Assembly (NCBI RefSeq): GCF_004359505.1
Contig: NZ_SCWE01000002.1
Span: forward strand, 186,001-250,000
Direction: 5' to 3'
Length of the DNA stretch: 64,000 nt
Source of the DNA: Macrococcus hajekii
GTDB lineage: Bacteria > Bacillota > Bacilli > Staphylococcales > Staphylococcaceae
This document shows, piece by piece, positions 1 to 9,077 of this stretch. The translations under genes and the position numbers were made by a program. The first letter of the stretch is position 1. The number at the start of each line of letters is the position of its first letter. Below the pieces are notes generated by a model, which saw only the letters and a list, made by a program, of their open reading frames with translations, was not told the DNA's origin and searched no databases.

Positions 1-441
1 CGAGGTGTCGAAAAAATCATGAGTCATTCCATTTATTCACTGCAGGCAGAAGGCGACACGATTGAATCCGTCATCATTCAGAACTGCCGCACACGTGAAC
101 CACGTGAAATCATGGTGGATGACGTTATCATCAATCATGGTTTTCACATGGAGAGCGACCTGCTGGATAAATGTGATATTAAACTGGACCGACAGGATAA
201 TTTCTATATTAAAGGTAATGCCGATTCTTCCACACAAATATCCGGAGTATACGCAGTAGGTGATATACTCGCACATGACAGTAAAGTACAGCTTATGGCC
301 GGCTGTTTCCATGATGCAGCTAATGCTGTCAACTTAGCTAAAACTTATATTGATCCATCCGCACATGAAGCAGGCATCGTATCCAGTCACAATGAAGTCT
401 TCAAGGAAAAGAACGAAGAACTGCTCACTCAGCTGCTCTAG
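1..441 (+). CDS. Thioredoxin-reductase-like FAD/NAD(P) oxidoreductase, C-terminal part (5' end outside window)
   Basis: The frame is open from the first base, so only the last 146 codons are present. The motif ISGVYAVGDI is the conserved FAD-binding end of the thioredoxin reductase/ferredoxin-NADP+ reductase type 2 fold, and the following QLMAGCFHDAANAVN is the helix that closes over the flavin. Members move electrons between NADPH and ferredoxin, flavodoxin or a thiol through bound FAD in the cytosol. The tail of about 35 residues after the fold favours the ferredoxin/flavodoxin-NADP+ reductase type over true TrxB. The CxxC that would decide this lies upstream of the window. A strong hairpin follows the stop. 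Confidence 0.75.
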   Translation, partial: RGVEKIMSHSIYSLQAEGDTIESVIIQNCRTREPREIMVDDVIINHGFHMESDLLDKCDIKLDRQDNFYIKGNADSSTQISGVYAVGDILAHDSKVQLMAGCFHDAANAVNLAKTYIDPSAHEAGIVSSHNEVFKEKNEELLTQLL

Positions 442-444
442 ATG

Positions 445-481
445 CAAATAAGCGACAACACAGAGTGTTGTCGCTTATTTG
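445..481. terminator. Bidirectional hairpin terminator between convergent genes
   Basis: A perfect 17-bp inverted repeat with a 3-base loop lies between two convergent genes. Its right arm overlaps the 3' end of nagB. A/T-rich flanks supply a U-tract on both strands, so it can end both transcripts. Confidence 0.85.
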
Positions 482-1221
482 TATGAATTAAAATCGATTA
501 AATGAGCTGCTTCTGCATCCATAATTACTTCTACATGAGGATGATCAAGCAGACTGCTGGCCGGAACTTGAATATCTGATTCTGTCATGTGATAAAGCTT
601 CGCCATAATAGGTGCTTTCTTCTTTCCCAATGCCAGCATAATGATACGATTCGAATATTTTATCGTCTCAATCCCCATGGACACAGCTTGAACGGGTACA
701 TCTTCTTTACGTTCAAAGAATCGTGCATTCGCTTCAATCGTCTCCTCTGTCAGTTCAACGATCCGCGTCTGACTGTCAAAAGGTGTGCCTGGTTCATTGA
801 AACCGATATGTCCGTTAATACCGATACCTAGCAATTGTATATCGAACGGTCCTTTTTGTCGGATCATTGCCTCATAATGCATATTATCTGCTTCAACATC
901 CACTGAATCATTGTCAGGCAGATGATACTGCGCTTCTGTCAGACCGACTTTATCAAAAAATTGCTGCTTCATGTAACTTCTATAGCTATTCGGATCATTG
1001 GCATCAATATTAAAATATTCATCAAGATTGAAGGTTTCAAGACGGGAGATATCAGTGTGATGATGATTAATAAGCGAAGATAGCTGCTCATACATCTCCT
1101 CCATCGTTCCACCTGTAGCTAAACCTAACAGCGGATCTCCATTAAATTGAATCGTTTTGAACAGCTCCACCGCTACATAATGACTAGCCAGTTCCCTACT
1201 ACCCAAATTCATGAATTTCAT
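475..1221 (-). CDS. nagB: Glucosamine-6-phosphate deaminase
   Basis: NagB converts glucosamine-6-phosphate to fructose-6-phosphate and ammonia, feeding amino sugars into glycolysis in the cytosol. Visible family signatures are LGLATGGTM near the N-terminus, FNLDEY with the catalytic Asp region, and LGIGINGHIGFNEPG with the active-site His. The 248-residue length is close to other staphylococcal NagB. I chose the second of two adjacent ATG codons because it sits 5 bases after AGGAGG; a further in-frame ATG lies downstream. Only a few bases separate it from the upstream yitT-like gene, so the two are probably co-transcribed. No nagA is adjacent. Confidence 0.93.
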   Translation of the reverse strand: MKFMNLGSRELASHYVAVELFKTIQFNGDPLLGLATGGTMEEMYEQLSSLINHHHTDISRLETFNLDEYFNIDANDPNSYRSYMKQQFFDKVGLTEAQYHLPDNDSVDVEADNMHYEAMIRQKGPFDIQLLGIGINGHIGFNEPGTPFDSQTRIVELTEETIEANARFFERKEDVPVQAVSMGIETIKYSNRIIMLALGKKKAPIMAKLYHMTESDIQVPASSLLDHPHVEVIMDAEAAHLIDFNSYK

Positions 1222-1230
1222 CATTTCCTC

Positions 1231-2064
1231 CTAATGTTCGGACATAAAACCATTACCTAATACATCCCTCACATCATGGACAACAACAAAGGCATTCGGA
1301 TCAATCTTGCTGATCATTCGCTTCGTTCTAGATAACTGCAATTTATTAATCACACAATACAAAACCTCTGTTTCGCGTTTTGTGTAGTAACCTTTACCAT
1401 TCAATAATGTCACACCACGTCCGATATCTTCATCAAGCATCTTTGCAATCGGATCAGGATTCTGAGAAATGATAGTGATTGCCTTTTTAGGGTTTGTCCC
1501 TTCAATCATGAAGTCCATTGCTTTTGTACCGATATAGAGACTGAGCGTTGTCAGAAGTGCTTTTTCAATCGGCATAACCGTCAATGAAATAGCGACAACG
1601 ATTAAGTCAAAGAATAATAATGCATACGACGTACTCACATCTAGATACTTATGCGCAATACGTGCCAGAATAGTCGTTCCAGCAGTCGTACCTCCTACCA
1701 TTACAATCAGACCAATACCGATCCCTACTAAAAATCCACCGAAGATCGTCGCTACGAGTACTTGATCCAGATGCAGCTGCCATGACTCCGTTAAATGCAG
1801 GAAAATCGATAACGAAATAATCGAGATAACAGTCAGCACCATCGAGCGTTTTGATAGAAACTTATAGCCCACTCCTAGTAGAACGAGGTTCATAATTAAC
1901 GTAGAAATGGCCGGCGACCAGCCAAATGCATAAAGAAAGATGAGTGAAAGACCCGTCACGCCACCCTCTCCGAGATTAGCAGGAATGATAAACATATTAA
2001 CTGCTGCAGAAAAAATAAAAGAACCTAAAATAACGATTAATATTGTTTTAAGAGAAATTTTCAT
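1231..2064 (-). CDS. YitT family membrane protein (DUF2179)
   Basis: The 277-residue protein has about five to six hydrophobic helices in its first 180 residues (for example ILIVILGSFIFSAAVNMFII and LVGIGIGLIVMVGGTTAGTT), followed by a soluble C-terminal domain of about 80 residues typical of the DUF2179/YitT family. That domain contains KGYYTKRETEVLYCVI and ends with FVVVHDVRDVLG. The biochemical role of the family is not established. I start at the internal ATG four codons after an in-frame GTG, because GGAAAGTGAG lies 7 bases before the ATG and overlaps the GTG. It is followed at once by nagB. Confidence 0.85.
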   Translation of the reverse strand: MKISLKTILIVILGSFIFSAAVNMFIIPANLGEGGVTGLSLIFLYAFGWSPAISTLIMNLVLLGVGYKFLSKRSMVLTVISIISLSIFLHLTESWQLHLDQVLVATIFGGFLVGIGIGLIVMVGGTTAGTTILARIAHKYLDVSTSYALLFFDLIVVAISLTVMPIEKALLTTLSLYIGTKAMDFMIEGTNPKKAITIISQNPDPIAKMLDEDIGRGVTLLNGKGYYTKRETEVLYCVINKLQLSRTKRMISKIDPNAFVVVHDVRDVLGNGFMSEH

Positions 2065-2169
2065 AAAAACACTCACTTTCCAACTTTTTATTCCATGACT
2101 ACTTTACCTTAAACAGAGGTCAATTAACAACCCGTGCTGAAAGTGCAGCTGTTGATTATTTATTTTATA

Positions 2170-3123
<954 letters not shown>

Positions 3124-3163
3124 TTACTGTAGTTAACTCTCATATGTCCTTACCCTTCTTGAA

Positions 3164-3198
3164 CAAAAAATAGACTGACCTTAAAAGGTCAGCCTATT
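3164..3198 (-). terminator. Intrinsic terminator between the basic mini-ORF and ldh
   Basis: Two 14-base arms (3185-3198 and 3169-3182) pair around a 2-base loop with one G-U, followed on the minus strand by a run of U. The stop codon of the 26-codon ORF (3197-3199) lies at the base of the 5' arm, so a ribosome terminating there would cover part of the stem. It lies upstream of ldh on the same strand and could be an ordinary terminator or an attenuator. Confidence 0.75.
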
Positions 3199-3277
3199 AA
3201 CAAGTTGCTGTTGGCAGCTTCGGAATAAGGGATTTTTTTAGTCGGCGGCGTAAGTTTCTCAGTATTCGGTTAGTCAT
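3197..3277 (-). CDS. 26-residue highly basic peptide, unknown function (possible leader peptide)
   Basis: I do not recognise this short ORF. It starts with ATG preceded by AAAGGAGG at good spacing and ends with TAA at the foot of a terminator hairpin. The product starts MTNRILRNLRRRLKKSL and ends PTATC. It has 8 Arg/Lys (residues 4, 7, 10, 11, 12, 14, 15 and 20), no acidic residue and one terminal Cys. Residues 4 to 21 would form an amphipathic cationic helix. A TATAAT box lies about 40 bases upstream of the ATG. It could be a leader peptide controlling read-through into ldh, a free-standing cationic peptide, or a small regulatory RNA that happens to encode a peptide. Confidence 0.5.
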   Translation of the reverse strand: MTNRILRNLRRRLKKSLIPKLPTATC

Positions 3278-3368
3278 GAAAAAGCCTCCTTTTTCAATCT
3301 CTGACCACCTACGATTATATACCTATACTGTTAATCCCTTATGGATTCTTTATGAAGTTGCTGTAAAT

Positions 3369-4586
3369 TTACCAGACGAATAGTCCAACAAATGCAGCAG
3401 ATAATAATGAAACTAAGATACCTGCTAATAACATCATCGGAACATATTTGCTGACGAAATCAGATGTTTTAATATCAACGATACCTTTTAACGTACCAAT
3501 AATCATACCGACTGTTGAGAAGTTCGCAAATGAGATAAGGAACGTAACAAGAACAGCTTTCATATGCTCAGGCATCGTTTTAAGTGCATCTTGAATTCCA
3601 ATCATTACTACGAATTCATTAGTAACAATTTTAGTCGCCATATGACCACCGACTGTTACTGCTTCATTCCAAGGTAAGCCGAGAAGCATTGCAAATGGCG
3701 CCATAATTAGACCAAGAATTGTTGATAGACGAATTTCCATACCTGTAAAGCGGTCTGTCAGTGACAGCAGCATGTCAATGAAATGAGCTAATGATACGAA
3801 TGCAATTAAGAACGCGATGATGATTAAGATCAGTTTCCCTGCTCCTAGTACTGAATCACCAAGGAATGAGAAGAATGGCTGGCGTGTTTCATTCTTGATT
3901 TCAACGACATAATCTTCTTCCGGTGTAATACGTACAGGATTCAAGATAGTCGCAATGATGATCGCATTGATAATGTTAAGCGGAATAGCTGTCAGAACCA
4001 GTTCACCCGGTACCATCGTTACGTAAGCACCAACGATTGAACCTGAGATACAGCTCATCGACATTAAAGCAATTGTCAGAACACGTGCCGGACTCATTTC
4101 GCGTACTTGTGCGTTAGAAACAGCAAGTGCTTCTGTATTACCAAGTACCATCATCTCTACTGAGAAGAATGATTCGAATTTAGGTTGTCCTGTGACTTTG
4201 GAGATTAACCAGCCGACCCATTTGATGATGAACGGTAGAACGCCGATGTACATCAGGATATCAAATAATGGTACAACGAAGAGGATAGGCAGCAGTGCGG
4301 ATACAGCCATATCCATCTTACCCGGGCCAGGTGCTGTCCAGCTACCGAATGGCATGCCGATACCGACATAAGCAGCCTGCAACATCCAGCTGAATCCATC
4401 TGCTACTGCTTTAACCGCTGTACGGCCCCAAGGGAATTGTGTGAAGAACCATGCAAGGAATAAGTTGACAACGAGCATGACGGCAACTGCTTTCCAGTTG
4501 ATGTTCTTACGGTCGCGTGAAAAAAGGTAAGCAACAAGTATAAAAACAAAGAGACCTAGAATGTTAAGCAATAAATAGAGATTCAT
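3369..4586 (-). CDS. nupC: NupC-type concentrative nucleoside transporter
   Basis: This integral membrane protein imports nucleosides with cations. It has 405 residues and many hydrophobic segments, and shows the family blocks FFSVEMMVLGNTEALAVSN, IMAPFAMLLGLPWNEA and a C-terminal ANFSTVGMIIGTL. A longer reading frame exists upstream, but the extension is AT-rich and non-conserved. The chosen ATG follows GGTGG at normal distance and starts directly at the first membrane helix. The gene is monocistronic. deoD at 36.2 kb would supply the matching intracellular phosphorolysis of nucleosides. Confidence 0.88.
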   Translation of the reverse strand: MNLYLLLNILGLFVFILVAYLFSRDRKNINWKAVAVMLVVNLFLAWFFTQFPWGRTAVKAVADGFSWMLQAAYVGIGMPFGSWTAPGPGKMDMAVSALLPILFVVPLFDILMYIGVLPFIIKWVGWLISKVTGQPKFESFFSVEMMVLGNTEALAVSNAQVREMSPARVLTIALMSMSCISGSIVGAYVTMVPGELVLTAIPLNIINAIIIATILNPVRITPEEDYVVEIKNETRQPFFSFLGDSVLGAGKLILIIIAFLIAFVSLAHFIDMLLSLTDRFTGMEIRLSTILGLIMAPFAMLLGLPWNEAVTVGGHMATKIVTNEFVVMIGIQDALKTMPEHMKAVLVTFLISFANFSTVGMIIGTLKGIVDIKTSDFVSKYVPMMLLAGILVSLLSAAFVGLFVW

Positions 4587-4687
4587 ATTTTCCACCTTTA
4601 ATTTTGATAGAAAGATTATAGCATTTTTTTCATCTAAATAGTTAAACAATTTTGATAATAAACGAACAATATTTTGTCTATTTATAA

Positions 4688-4701
4688 TGAAATCGTTTGA
4701 A
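4688..4701. promoter_or_regulatory. Possible CcpA (cre-like) site upstream of nupC
   Basis: The 14-mer TGAAATCGTTTGAA matches the cre consensus TGWNANCGNTNWCA at most fixed positions but fails near the 3' end. It lies about 100 bases upstream of the nupC start and about 125 bases before pbp4. Catabolite control of nucleoside uptake would make sense, but the match is imperfect. Confidence 0.25.
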
Positions 4702-4823
4702 AATCGAATGATATACATGTTTTCATGCAAAATATACATCATTTATGACCTAAGATTTTGATTGCTATATAAGCGATGGAGTTGTGATAATATAAGACTA
4801 TTACATATATTAAACGAGGTTGT

Positions 4824-6113
4824 ATGATGCAAATTTTATTTAGATCTTTTCTTTCTGTTTTACTATTATCCATCTTGATGAGTACACCTGCTTATGCAAA
4901 ATCACCTGTTGAGATTGCTAATGAACAAGGGGCGCAGATGGGTGCCCAATATGAACCTAACGGCACAATAGTGATCGCCCAGAAAAATGGACAAGTGCTC
5001 TATAGTGATGATCCGACGATTAAATGGCCCCCTGCTTCAATGTCAAAACTGATGACAATTTATTTAGTCTATGAAGCGATGGATCAGGGGAAATTCAATA
5101 AGCAGACAGAGGTCACTGTTAACCAGAAATTCTATGAAATTTCACAGCTGCCTATGCTGAGTAATAATCATCTAAGACTCGGTGCTCGCTACACAGTTGA
5201 TGAACTGCTTCAGACTTCAATTACGGCCTCGTCAAACTCAACAACCTATATGCTCTCATCACTTGTTAATAAAAACGATACTCAGTTTATTGACTTGATG
5301 AATAAAACAGCAGAAGACTTACACATGAAGGATACACATTATTATAATCCAGTAGGTGCCCCCAATAACTTGATGCGTCAGTACAAGGCTGAAGGCTATC
5401 CGGAAGATGAAGACAATATTTCTTCCGCTAAAGACTATGCTATTCTGACCCAGCACTTACTGAATAGACACCCTGATATCCTTAACTATACGAAAAAAGC
5501 TGAAGTCACTGTTAAAAAAGGAACGCAGGATGAAGAAACTTTTCATACTTATAACCACTCACTTGAAGGCGCTAAGCTAGGCTATAAAGGTGTGGATGGT
5601 CTGAAGACTGGATCGAGTGATACAGCAGGCTTCAATACAACTATTACAGGCCAGAAAAATGACTTTCGCATCGTTCTCGTGATGATGGGGGTAATGGATT
5701 GGTATGATCCGCCTGCTGAGTTCAACCGCAATATTATGGCTAATGCTATTATGGATGAAGTGTATAATCGTTACAGTATCAAGAAAGTATTATCAAAAGG
5801 CAAGCATACATTCGGAGACGAAGAAGTCTATGTTCACAATGACCTTTACGATATTGTCGACAAAGAACATAAAGGCACATTTCATTACAAAGATGGTCTT
5901 GTACATTATGACTATAAGCGACAGTTCGTTGATTCAGACTATCAGCCTCCGACAGTAAAGTATGAAAATTATCGTCATTATGCCATCCGTACATTTATTC
6001 ATGATTACTACGGCTGGATTATTTCAGGCGTTATTCTTTCTCTTTTAGCTGGCACATTACTTCTTATCTATTCATTTAAGCCGCACTACTTCCGCGACTT
6101 GTGGAACAAATAA
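4824..6113 (+). CDS. pbp4: D-alanyl-D-alanine carboxypeptidase, PBP4-type low-molecular-weight penicillin-binding protein
   Basis: This serine peptidase trims or cross-links peptidoglycan stem peptides outside the membrane. A signal peptide covers residues 1-25 (cleavage after AYA). The catalytic SxxK is S72-M-S-K75, the SxN triad is S136-S-N138 and KTG is at 261-263. A single membrane helix near residues 397-417 anchors the C-terminus, followed by a short basic tail. Length 429 is almost that of S. aureus PBP4 (431). Two ATG codons are adjacent at the start and either may be used after GAGGTTG. It is not next to abcA as in S. aureus. A hairpin terminator follows. Confidence 0.88.
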   Translation: MMQILFRSFLSVLLLSILMSTPAYAKSPVEIANEQGAQMGAQYEPNGTIVIAQKNGQVLYSDDPTIKWPPASMSKLMTIYLVYEAMDQGKFNKQTEVTVNQKFYEISQLPMLSNNHLRLGARYTVDELLQTSITASSNSTTYMLSSLVNKNDTQFIDLMNKTAEDLHMKDTHYYNPVGAPNNLMRQYKAEGYPEDEDNISSAKDYAILTQHLLNRHPDILNYTKKAEVTVKKGTQDEETFHTYNHSLEGAKLGYKGVDGLKTGSSDTAGFNTTITGQKNDFRIVLVMMGVMDWYDPPAEFNRNIMANAIMDEVYNRYSIKKVLSKGKHTFGDEEVYVHNDLYDIVDKEHKGTFHYKDGLVHYDYKRQFVDSDYQPPTVKYENYRHYAIRTFIHDYYGWIISGVILSLLAGTLLLIYSFKPHYFRDLWNK

Positions 6114-6154
6114 AATAAAGATGCATCTCACGACCGATGAGATGCATCTTTATT
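6114..6154 (+). terminator. Terminator after pbp4
   Basis: Two 17-base arms pair perfectly around a 7-base loop immediately after the stop codon, with a T-rich end. The following M50-like gene starts about 30 bases later, so it either has its own promoter or depends on read-through. Confidence 0.8.
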
Positions 6155-6183
6155 TATGTTAAGTTCTGTTGAAGGAGGATGAT

Positions 6184-6903
6184 ATGTTAGATTTTTTAAT
6201 TTCACCTATTACTATTAATATGCCATTCATTATAATCATAGCAGCATTTTACGTGCTGATTAATATACGATTTCATCACCATTTTCTTTTGCGCTGGATT
6301 CATTTCATTCCGATATTACTGCATGAATTTGGTCATGCTATTTTCTGTCAGCTGACAGGTGGTCATGTTAAAGATATTGTGGTGGTGACGAGCAGGCGGG
6401 AAAGGAACATGACAGAACGTACAGGGTTCGCTATTACAGCGACAAGAGGTAAATTCAATCAATTTATGACTCTGATAGGCGGCTATCTCTTTCCCCCTAT
6501 CATTCTGCTGATCAGCATACTGTGCATTAATTACCGCTATCCTGTCATTTTCTGGTTTATCTTAATGCTGATATTTATTTACTATTTATTTAAAACATCA
6601 AGAAAGTGGCTGCCCTTTGCGATTCTGATTATCATTTTAACTTTTAGTTATTTTATGTGGCGGCAGCCTGCTTATCAGTATGATTTGCTGAATGACTTTA
6701 TATATCAGCTGATGATTGCGGTCCTGCTTGCTGATACTTTACTAACGTCCCGTACGTTAACACAAGTTTACTTCAACGGTCATCCCGGATGGGATGGTGC
6801 TGCACTGAGTCGTCTCACTCGTATACCAGCCTTTATTTATTACTTTTTCTTCATTATTGTTAATATCGGCTCATTATATTTAGCGTTATGGTTACTATTC
6901 TAG
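6184..6903 (+). CDS. M50-type membrane metalloprotease-like protein
   Basis: The 239-residue protein is strongly hydrophobic with about six membrane segments. It carries the zinc-metalloprotease motif HEFGH at residues 47-51 inside a helix (ILLHEFGHAIFCQLTGG), and a second conserved-looking block NGHPGWDGAAL near residue 200. This resembles the M50B peptidase-like family of intramembrane proteases. The substrate is unknown. An earlier in-frame TTG exists, but GAAGGAGG ideally serves the ATG at 6184. It follows pbp4 after a terminator, so a cell-envelope role is possible but unproven. Confidence 0.7.
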   Translation: MLDFLISPITINMPFIIIIAAFYVLINIRFHHHFLLRWIHFIPILLHEFGHAIFCQLTGGHVKDIVVVTSRRERNMTERTGFAITATRGKFNQFMTLIGGYLFPPIILLISILCINYRYPVIFWFILMLIFIYYLFKTSRKWLPFAILIIILTFSYFMWRQPAYQYDLLNDFIYQLMIAVLLADTLLTSRTLTQVYFNGHPGWDGAALSRLTRIPAFIYYFFFIIVNIGSLYLALWLLF

Positions 6904-7005
6904 AATATCTGTAAAACGTTTACGATTCAATGCGCGTACAATCTGTGCGCTGACTGTACGGATTAAAATAATAACGATAAAAGGAAGAACTGATTTTTCA
7001 CCCAT
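6895..7005 (-). CDS. Possible 36-residue single-span membrane protein
   Basis: I do not recognise this small ORF. It starts MGEKSVLPFIVIILIR, has one hydrophobic stretch (about residues 6-20) and a basic tail (RALNRKR). A perfect TATAAT lies 22 bases upstream of the ATG. The ribosome-binding site (GTGGGA) is only moderate. It overlaps the end of the convergent M50-like gene by 9 bases and fills the otherwise empty 200-base interval before gabD. It could be a small membrane regulator or a chance ORF. Confidence 0.35.
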   Translation of the reverse strand: MGEKSVLPFIVIILIRTVSAQIVRALNRKRFTDILE

Positions 7006-7100
7006 GATTCCCACTGCTGTACCTCATTATAGCTCAACGTTTAATGCAGGGAGAAGCGGGAATTATTAACATATGACTATTATGAAAGAAGGGTTTATAC

Positions 7101-8558
7101 ATGAGTGAAGCAATCAACAATGTACATACTCAATTATTTATAGATGGCGAGTGGATAGATGGCGACAGCAAAGAAACAAAAGATGTTATTAATCCGGCTA
7201 CGGGTGAAGTCATCGCATCAGTTGCGCAAGCGGGTGAAGCTGAGACGAAACGCGCTATTGAGGCAGCTAAAAAGGCTTACCCCGCATGGCGTGATATGGA
7301 ACTGAAAGATAGGGTAGAACTTCTTAATAAGGTAGCAGATTTGCTTGAAGAAAAAGCAGACTATATCGCTGAAATCATGACGATTGAACAAGGTAAACCG
7401 TTTAAAGAATCTCAGGCAGAAGCAGCAAGTGGTGCTGATCTTTTCAGATGGAATGCTGAAGAAGCACGCCGACTTTATGGTGAACTGATTCCTGCTCCAA
7501 ATGAACACAAATTTGAAATTGTCTATCAGCCTATTGGTGTGGTAGGTGCTATTACACCTTGGAACTTCCCAGCAGGTATGGTCACACGTAAACTTGCACC
7601 TGCACTTGCTGCAGGTAATACAGTCGTACTTAAGCCATCAGGTGATACACCGCTTACGGCACTTGCTATCTTTGAACAATTTGAAGCAGCTGGATTACCA
7701 GCCGGTGTGGTCAATTTAGTAATGGGGAGCTCAGAAGAAATCGGTAAAACAATGACAGACTCTGATGTTGTACGTAAACTAACCTTTACAGGTTCAACAC
7801 CTATCGGTCAAGAACTTTATAAACAGTCTGGTGATACGCTTAAGAAATTATCACTTGAACTAGGAGGACATGCACCGTTTATCGTCCATGCAGATGCAGA
7901 TGTCGAGCAGGCAGTTGAAGGACTTGCTGCTGCTAAATTCCGCAATAACGGGCAGGTGTGTATCTCTCCAAACCGTATTTTCGTTCACGAAAGTATCAAA
8001 GAAGAATTCACTGAAAAGTTACTGACAAAAGTAAAAGAGCTCAAAGTCGGCAATGGTATGGATGAATCAAGCGATGTCGGACCTCTTATCCGTGAAGATG
8101 CTATTGATAAAATTCAGGAACAACTGGATGATGCCACTGAAAAAGGTGCTAAAATTCTCATTGGCGGCGAACGTCTGACTGATGGGGAATATGCTAAAGG
8201 TACATTCTATGCACCTACTGTTCTCGATAACGTCGATCAATCAATGGATATCTTCTATAAAGAAACATTCGGTCCCGTCGTTCCACTCATCAGCTATTCT
8301 GATTTAGACCATGTCATTGAAATGGCTAATGATACTGAATTCGGACTTGCTTCCTATGCCTTTGCTTCATCCGCAAAAGTCATTCAGGAAATCTCAAGAC
8401 GTCTTGAATATGGTATGGTCGGTATTAATGCCGTTTCAATCTCACAACCTGAAACACCATTCGGTGGTGTTAAACATTCAGGATTTGGTCGTGAGAACAG
8501 TCATCTAGGCATTAAAGAATATGTTGTTGAAAAATTCGTCAATACAAGATTTATATAG
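7101..8558 (+). CDS. gabD: NAD(P)-dependent succinate-semialdehyde dehydrogenase
   Basis: This aldehyde dehydrogenase oxidises succinate semialdehyde to succinate, linking 4-aminobutyrate and related carbon to the TCA cycle. The 485-residue protein has the oxyanion Asn in PWNFP (N155), the cofactor loop GSTPIG (231-236), the general base in LELGG (E253) and the catalytic Cys in GQVCISPNR (C287). The GQVC context is characteristic of the SSADH branch. No gabT or transporter is adjacent, so the true substrate could be another short aldehyde. AGAAGGG precedes the ATG and a hairpin with a TTCG loop follows. Confidence 0.85.
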   Translation: MSEAINNVHTQLFIDGEWIDGDSKETKDVINPATGEVIASVAQAGEAETKRAIEAAKKAYPAWRDMELKDRVELLNKVADLLEEKADYIAEIMTIEQGKPFKESQAEAASGADLFRWNAEEARRLYGELIPAPNEHKFEIVYQPIGVVGAITPWNFPAGMVTRKLAPALAAGNTVVLKPSGDTPLTALAIFEQFEAAGLPAGVVNLVMGSSEEIGKTMTDSDVVRKLTFTGSTPIGQELYKQSGDTLKKLSLELGGHAPFIVHADADVEQAVEGLAAAKFRNNGQVCISPNRIFVHESIKEEFTEKLLTKVKELKVGNGMDESSDVGPLIREDAIDKIQEQLDDATEKGAKILIGGERLTDGEYAKGTFYAPTVLDNVDQSMDIFYKETFGPVVPLISYSDLDHVIEMANDTEFGLASYAFASSAKVIQEISRRLEYGMVGINAVSISQPETPFGGVKHSGFGRENSHLGIKEYVVEKFVNTRFI

Positions 8559-8566
8559 GTTAATAG

Positions 8567-8597
8567 AATCGGATACTTCGGTATCCGATTTTTTTAT
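8567..8597 (+). terminator. Terminator after gabD
   Basis: A 10-bp stem with a TTCG tetraloop is followed by a run of T. It ends at the start of the marR promoter. Confidence 0.85.
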
Positions 8598-8624
8598 TGA
8601 CTTTAATTCTTTTTTTGTTATAGT
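8597..8624 (+). promoter_or_regulatory. Sigma-A promoter of the marR-MFS operon
   Basis: TTGACT at 8597-8602 and TATAGT at 8619-8624 are separated by 16 bases, close to the housekeeping consensus. The -10 box touches the inverted repeat described next. Confidence 0.65.
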
Positions 8625-8644
8625 TAGTTAGGTTAACTAACTAA
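8624..8644 (+). promoter_or_regulatory. Inverted repeat, likely MarR autoregulatory operator
   Basis: Two 8-base arms TTAGTTAG and CTAACTAA are exact reverse complements around a 5-base centre. The element spans the -10 box and the expected transcription start, 13 bases before the marR start codon. This is where a MarR dimer would block its own operon. Confidence 0.65.
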
Positions 8645-8657
8645 AAGGAGTGTTGTT

Positions 8658-9077
8658 ATGGATGAGAATCAGCGGTTTTTCGATTCAATTCTTCTTATTC
8701 ATCGTCGTTATGTTGAAGAACTTAATGTCATGCTCAGTCACTACCAGTTATCGACCGCCCAGTGGCTGCTCTTTAAGACTATTAAACAGATGAGTCCGAC
8801 TACTTTAGTCGAAGTGGCAAAAGTACGCAGCATCGAAAAACCGACAGCCACTAAAATCATACAGCGCTTAATAGAACTCAAATATATTATCACTGCACCT
8901 GGACAGGATAAGCGTGAAAAAATTCTGACACTCACTCCACAAGGAGAACAGACTTATGATGAAGTGATGCATAAAGTGAAATTAATTCAATCTCAATCAC
9001 TTGAATCTGTAGACGTCTCTCTCGTTAATATACAACTGGAACCTGTTATCCATTATTATCATGAAAGGAAATTATAA
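8658..9077 (+). CDS. MarR family transcriptional regulator
   Basis: The 139-residue protein has the MarR winged-helix layout: an N-terminal dimerisation helix, helix-turn-helix around residues 50-75 (TTLVEVAKVRSIEKPTATKI), the wing with DKREKILTLTP, and a C-terminal helix. MarR proteins repress neighbouring transporter genes and release DNA on binding a small molecule. The stop overlaps the start of the following MFS gene (TAATGA), and an inverted repeat covers the promoter. It is therefore very likely the local repressor of this two-gene operon. AAAGGAG precedes the ATG. Confidence 0.9.
   Translation: MDENQRFFDSILLIHRRYVEELNVMLSHYQLSTAQWLLFKTIKQMSPTTLVEVAKVRSIEKPTATKIIQRLIELKYIITAPGQDKREKILTLTPQGEQTYDEVMHKVKLIQSQSLESVDVSLVNIQLEPVIHYYHERKL

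Noticed and set aside
2080-2169. A terminator between ldh and the YitT gene
   Set aside because: AACAAC and CTGTTG segments pair only partly and no T-run follows, so read-through from ldh into yitT-nagB cannot be excluded.
4587-4742. Longer NupC start with a 52-residue N-terminal extension
   Set aside because: The extension is AT-rich, not conserved and not preceded by a ribosome-binding site, whereas GGTGG serves the internal ATG.
6911-6923. GTAAAACGTTTAC as a CcpA cre site
   Set aside because: It resembles TGTAAACGTTTACA but has an extra A, and it lies inside a convergent gene end far from any clear promoter.
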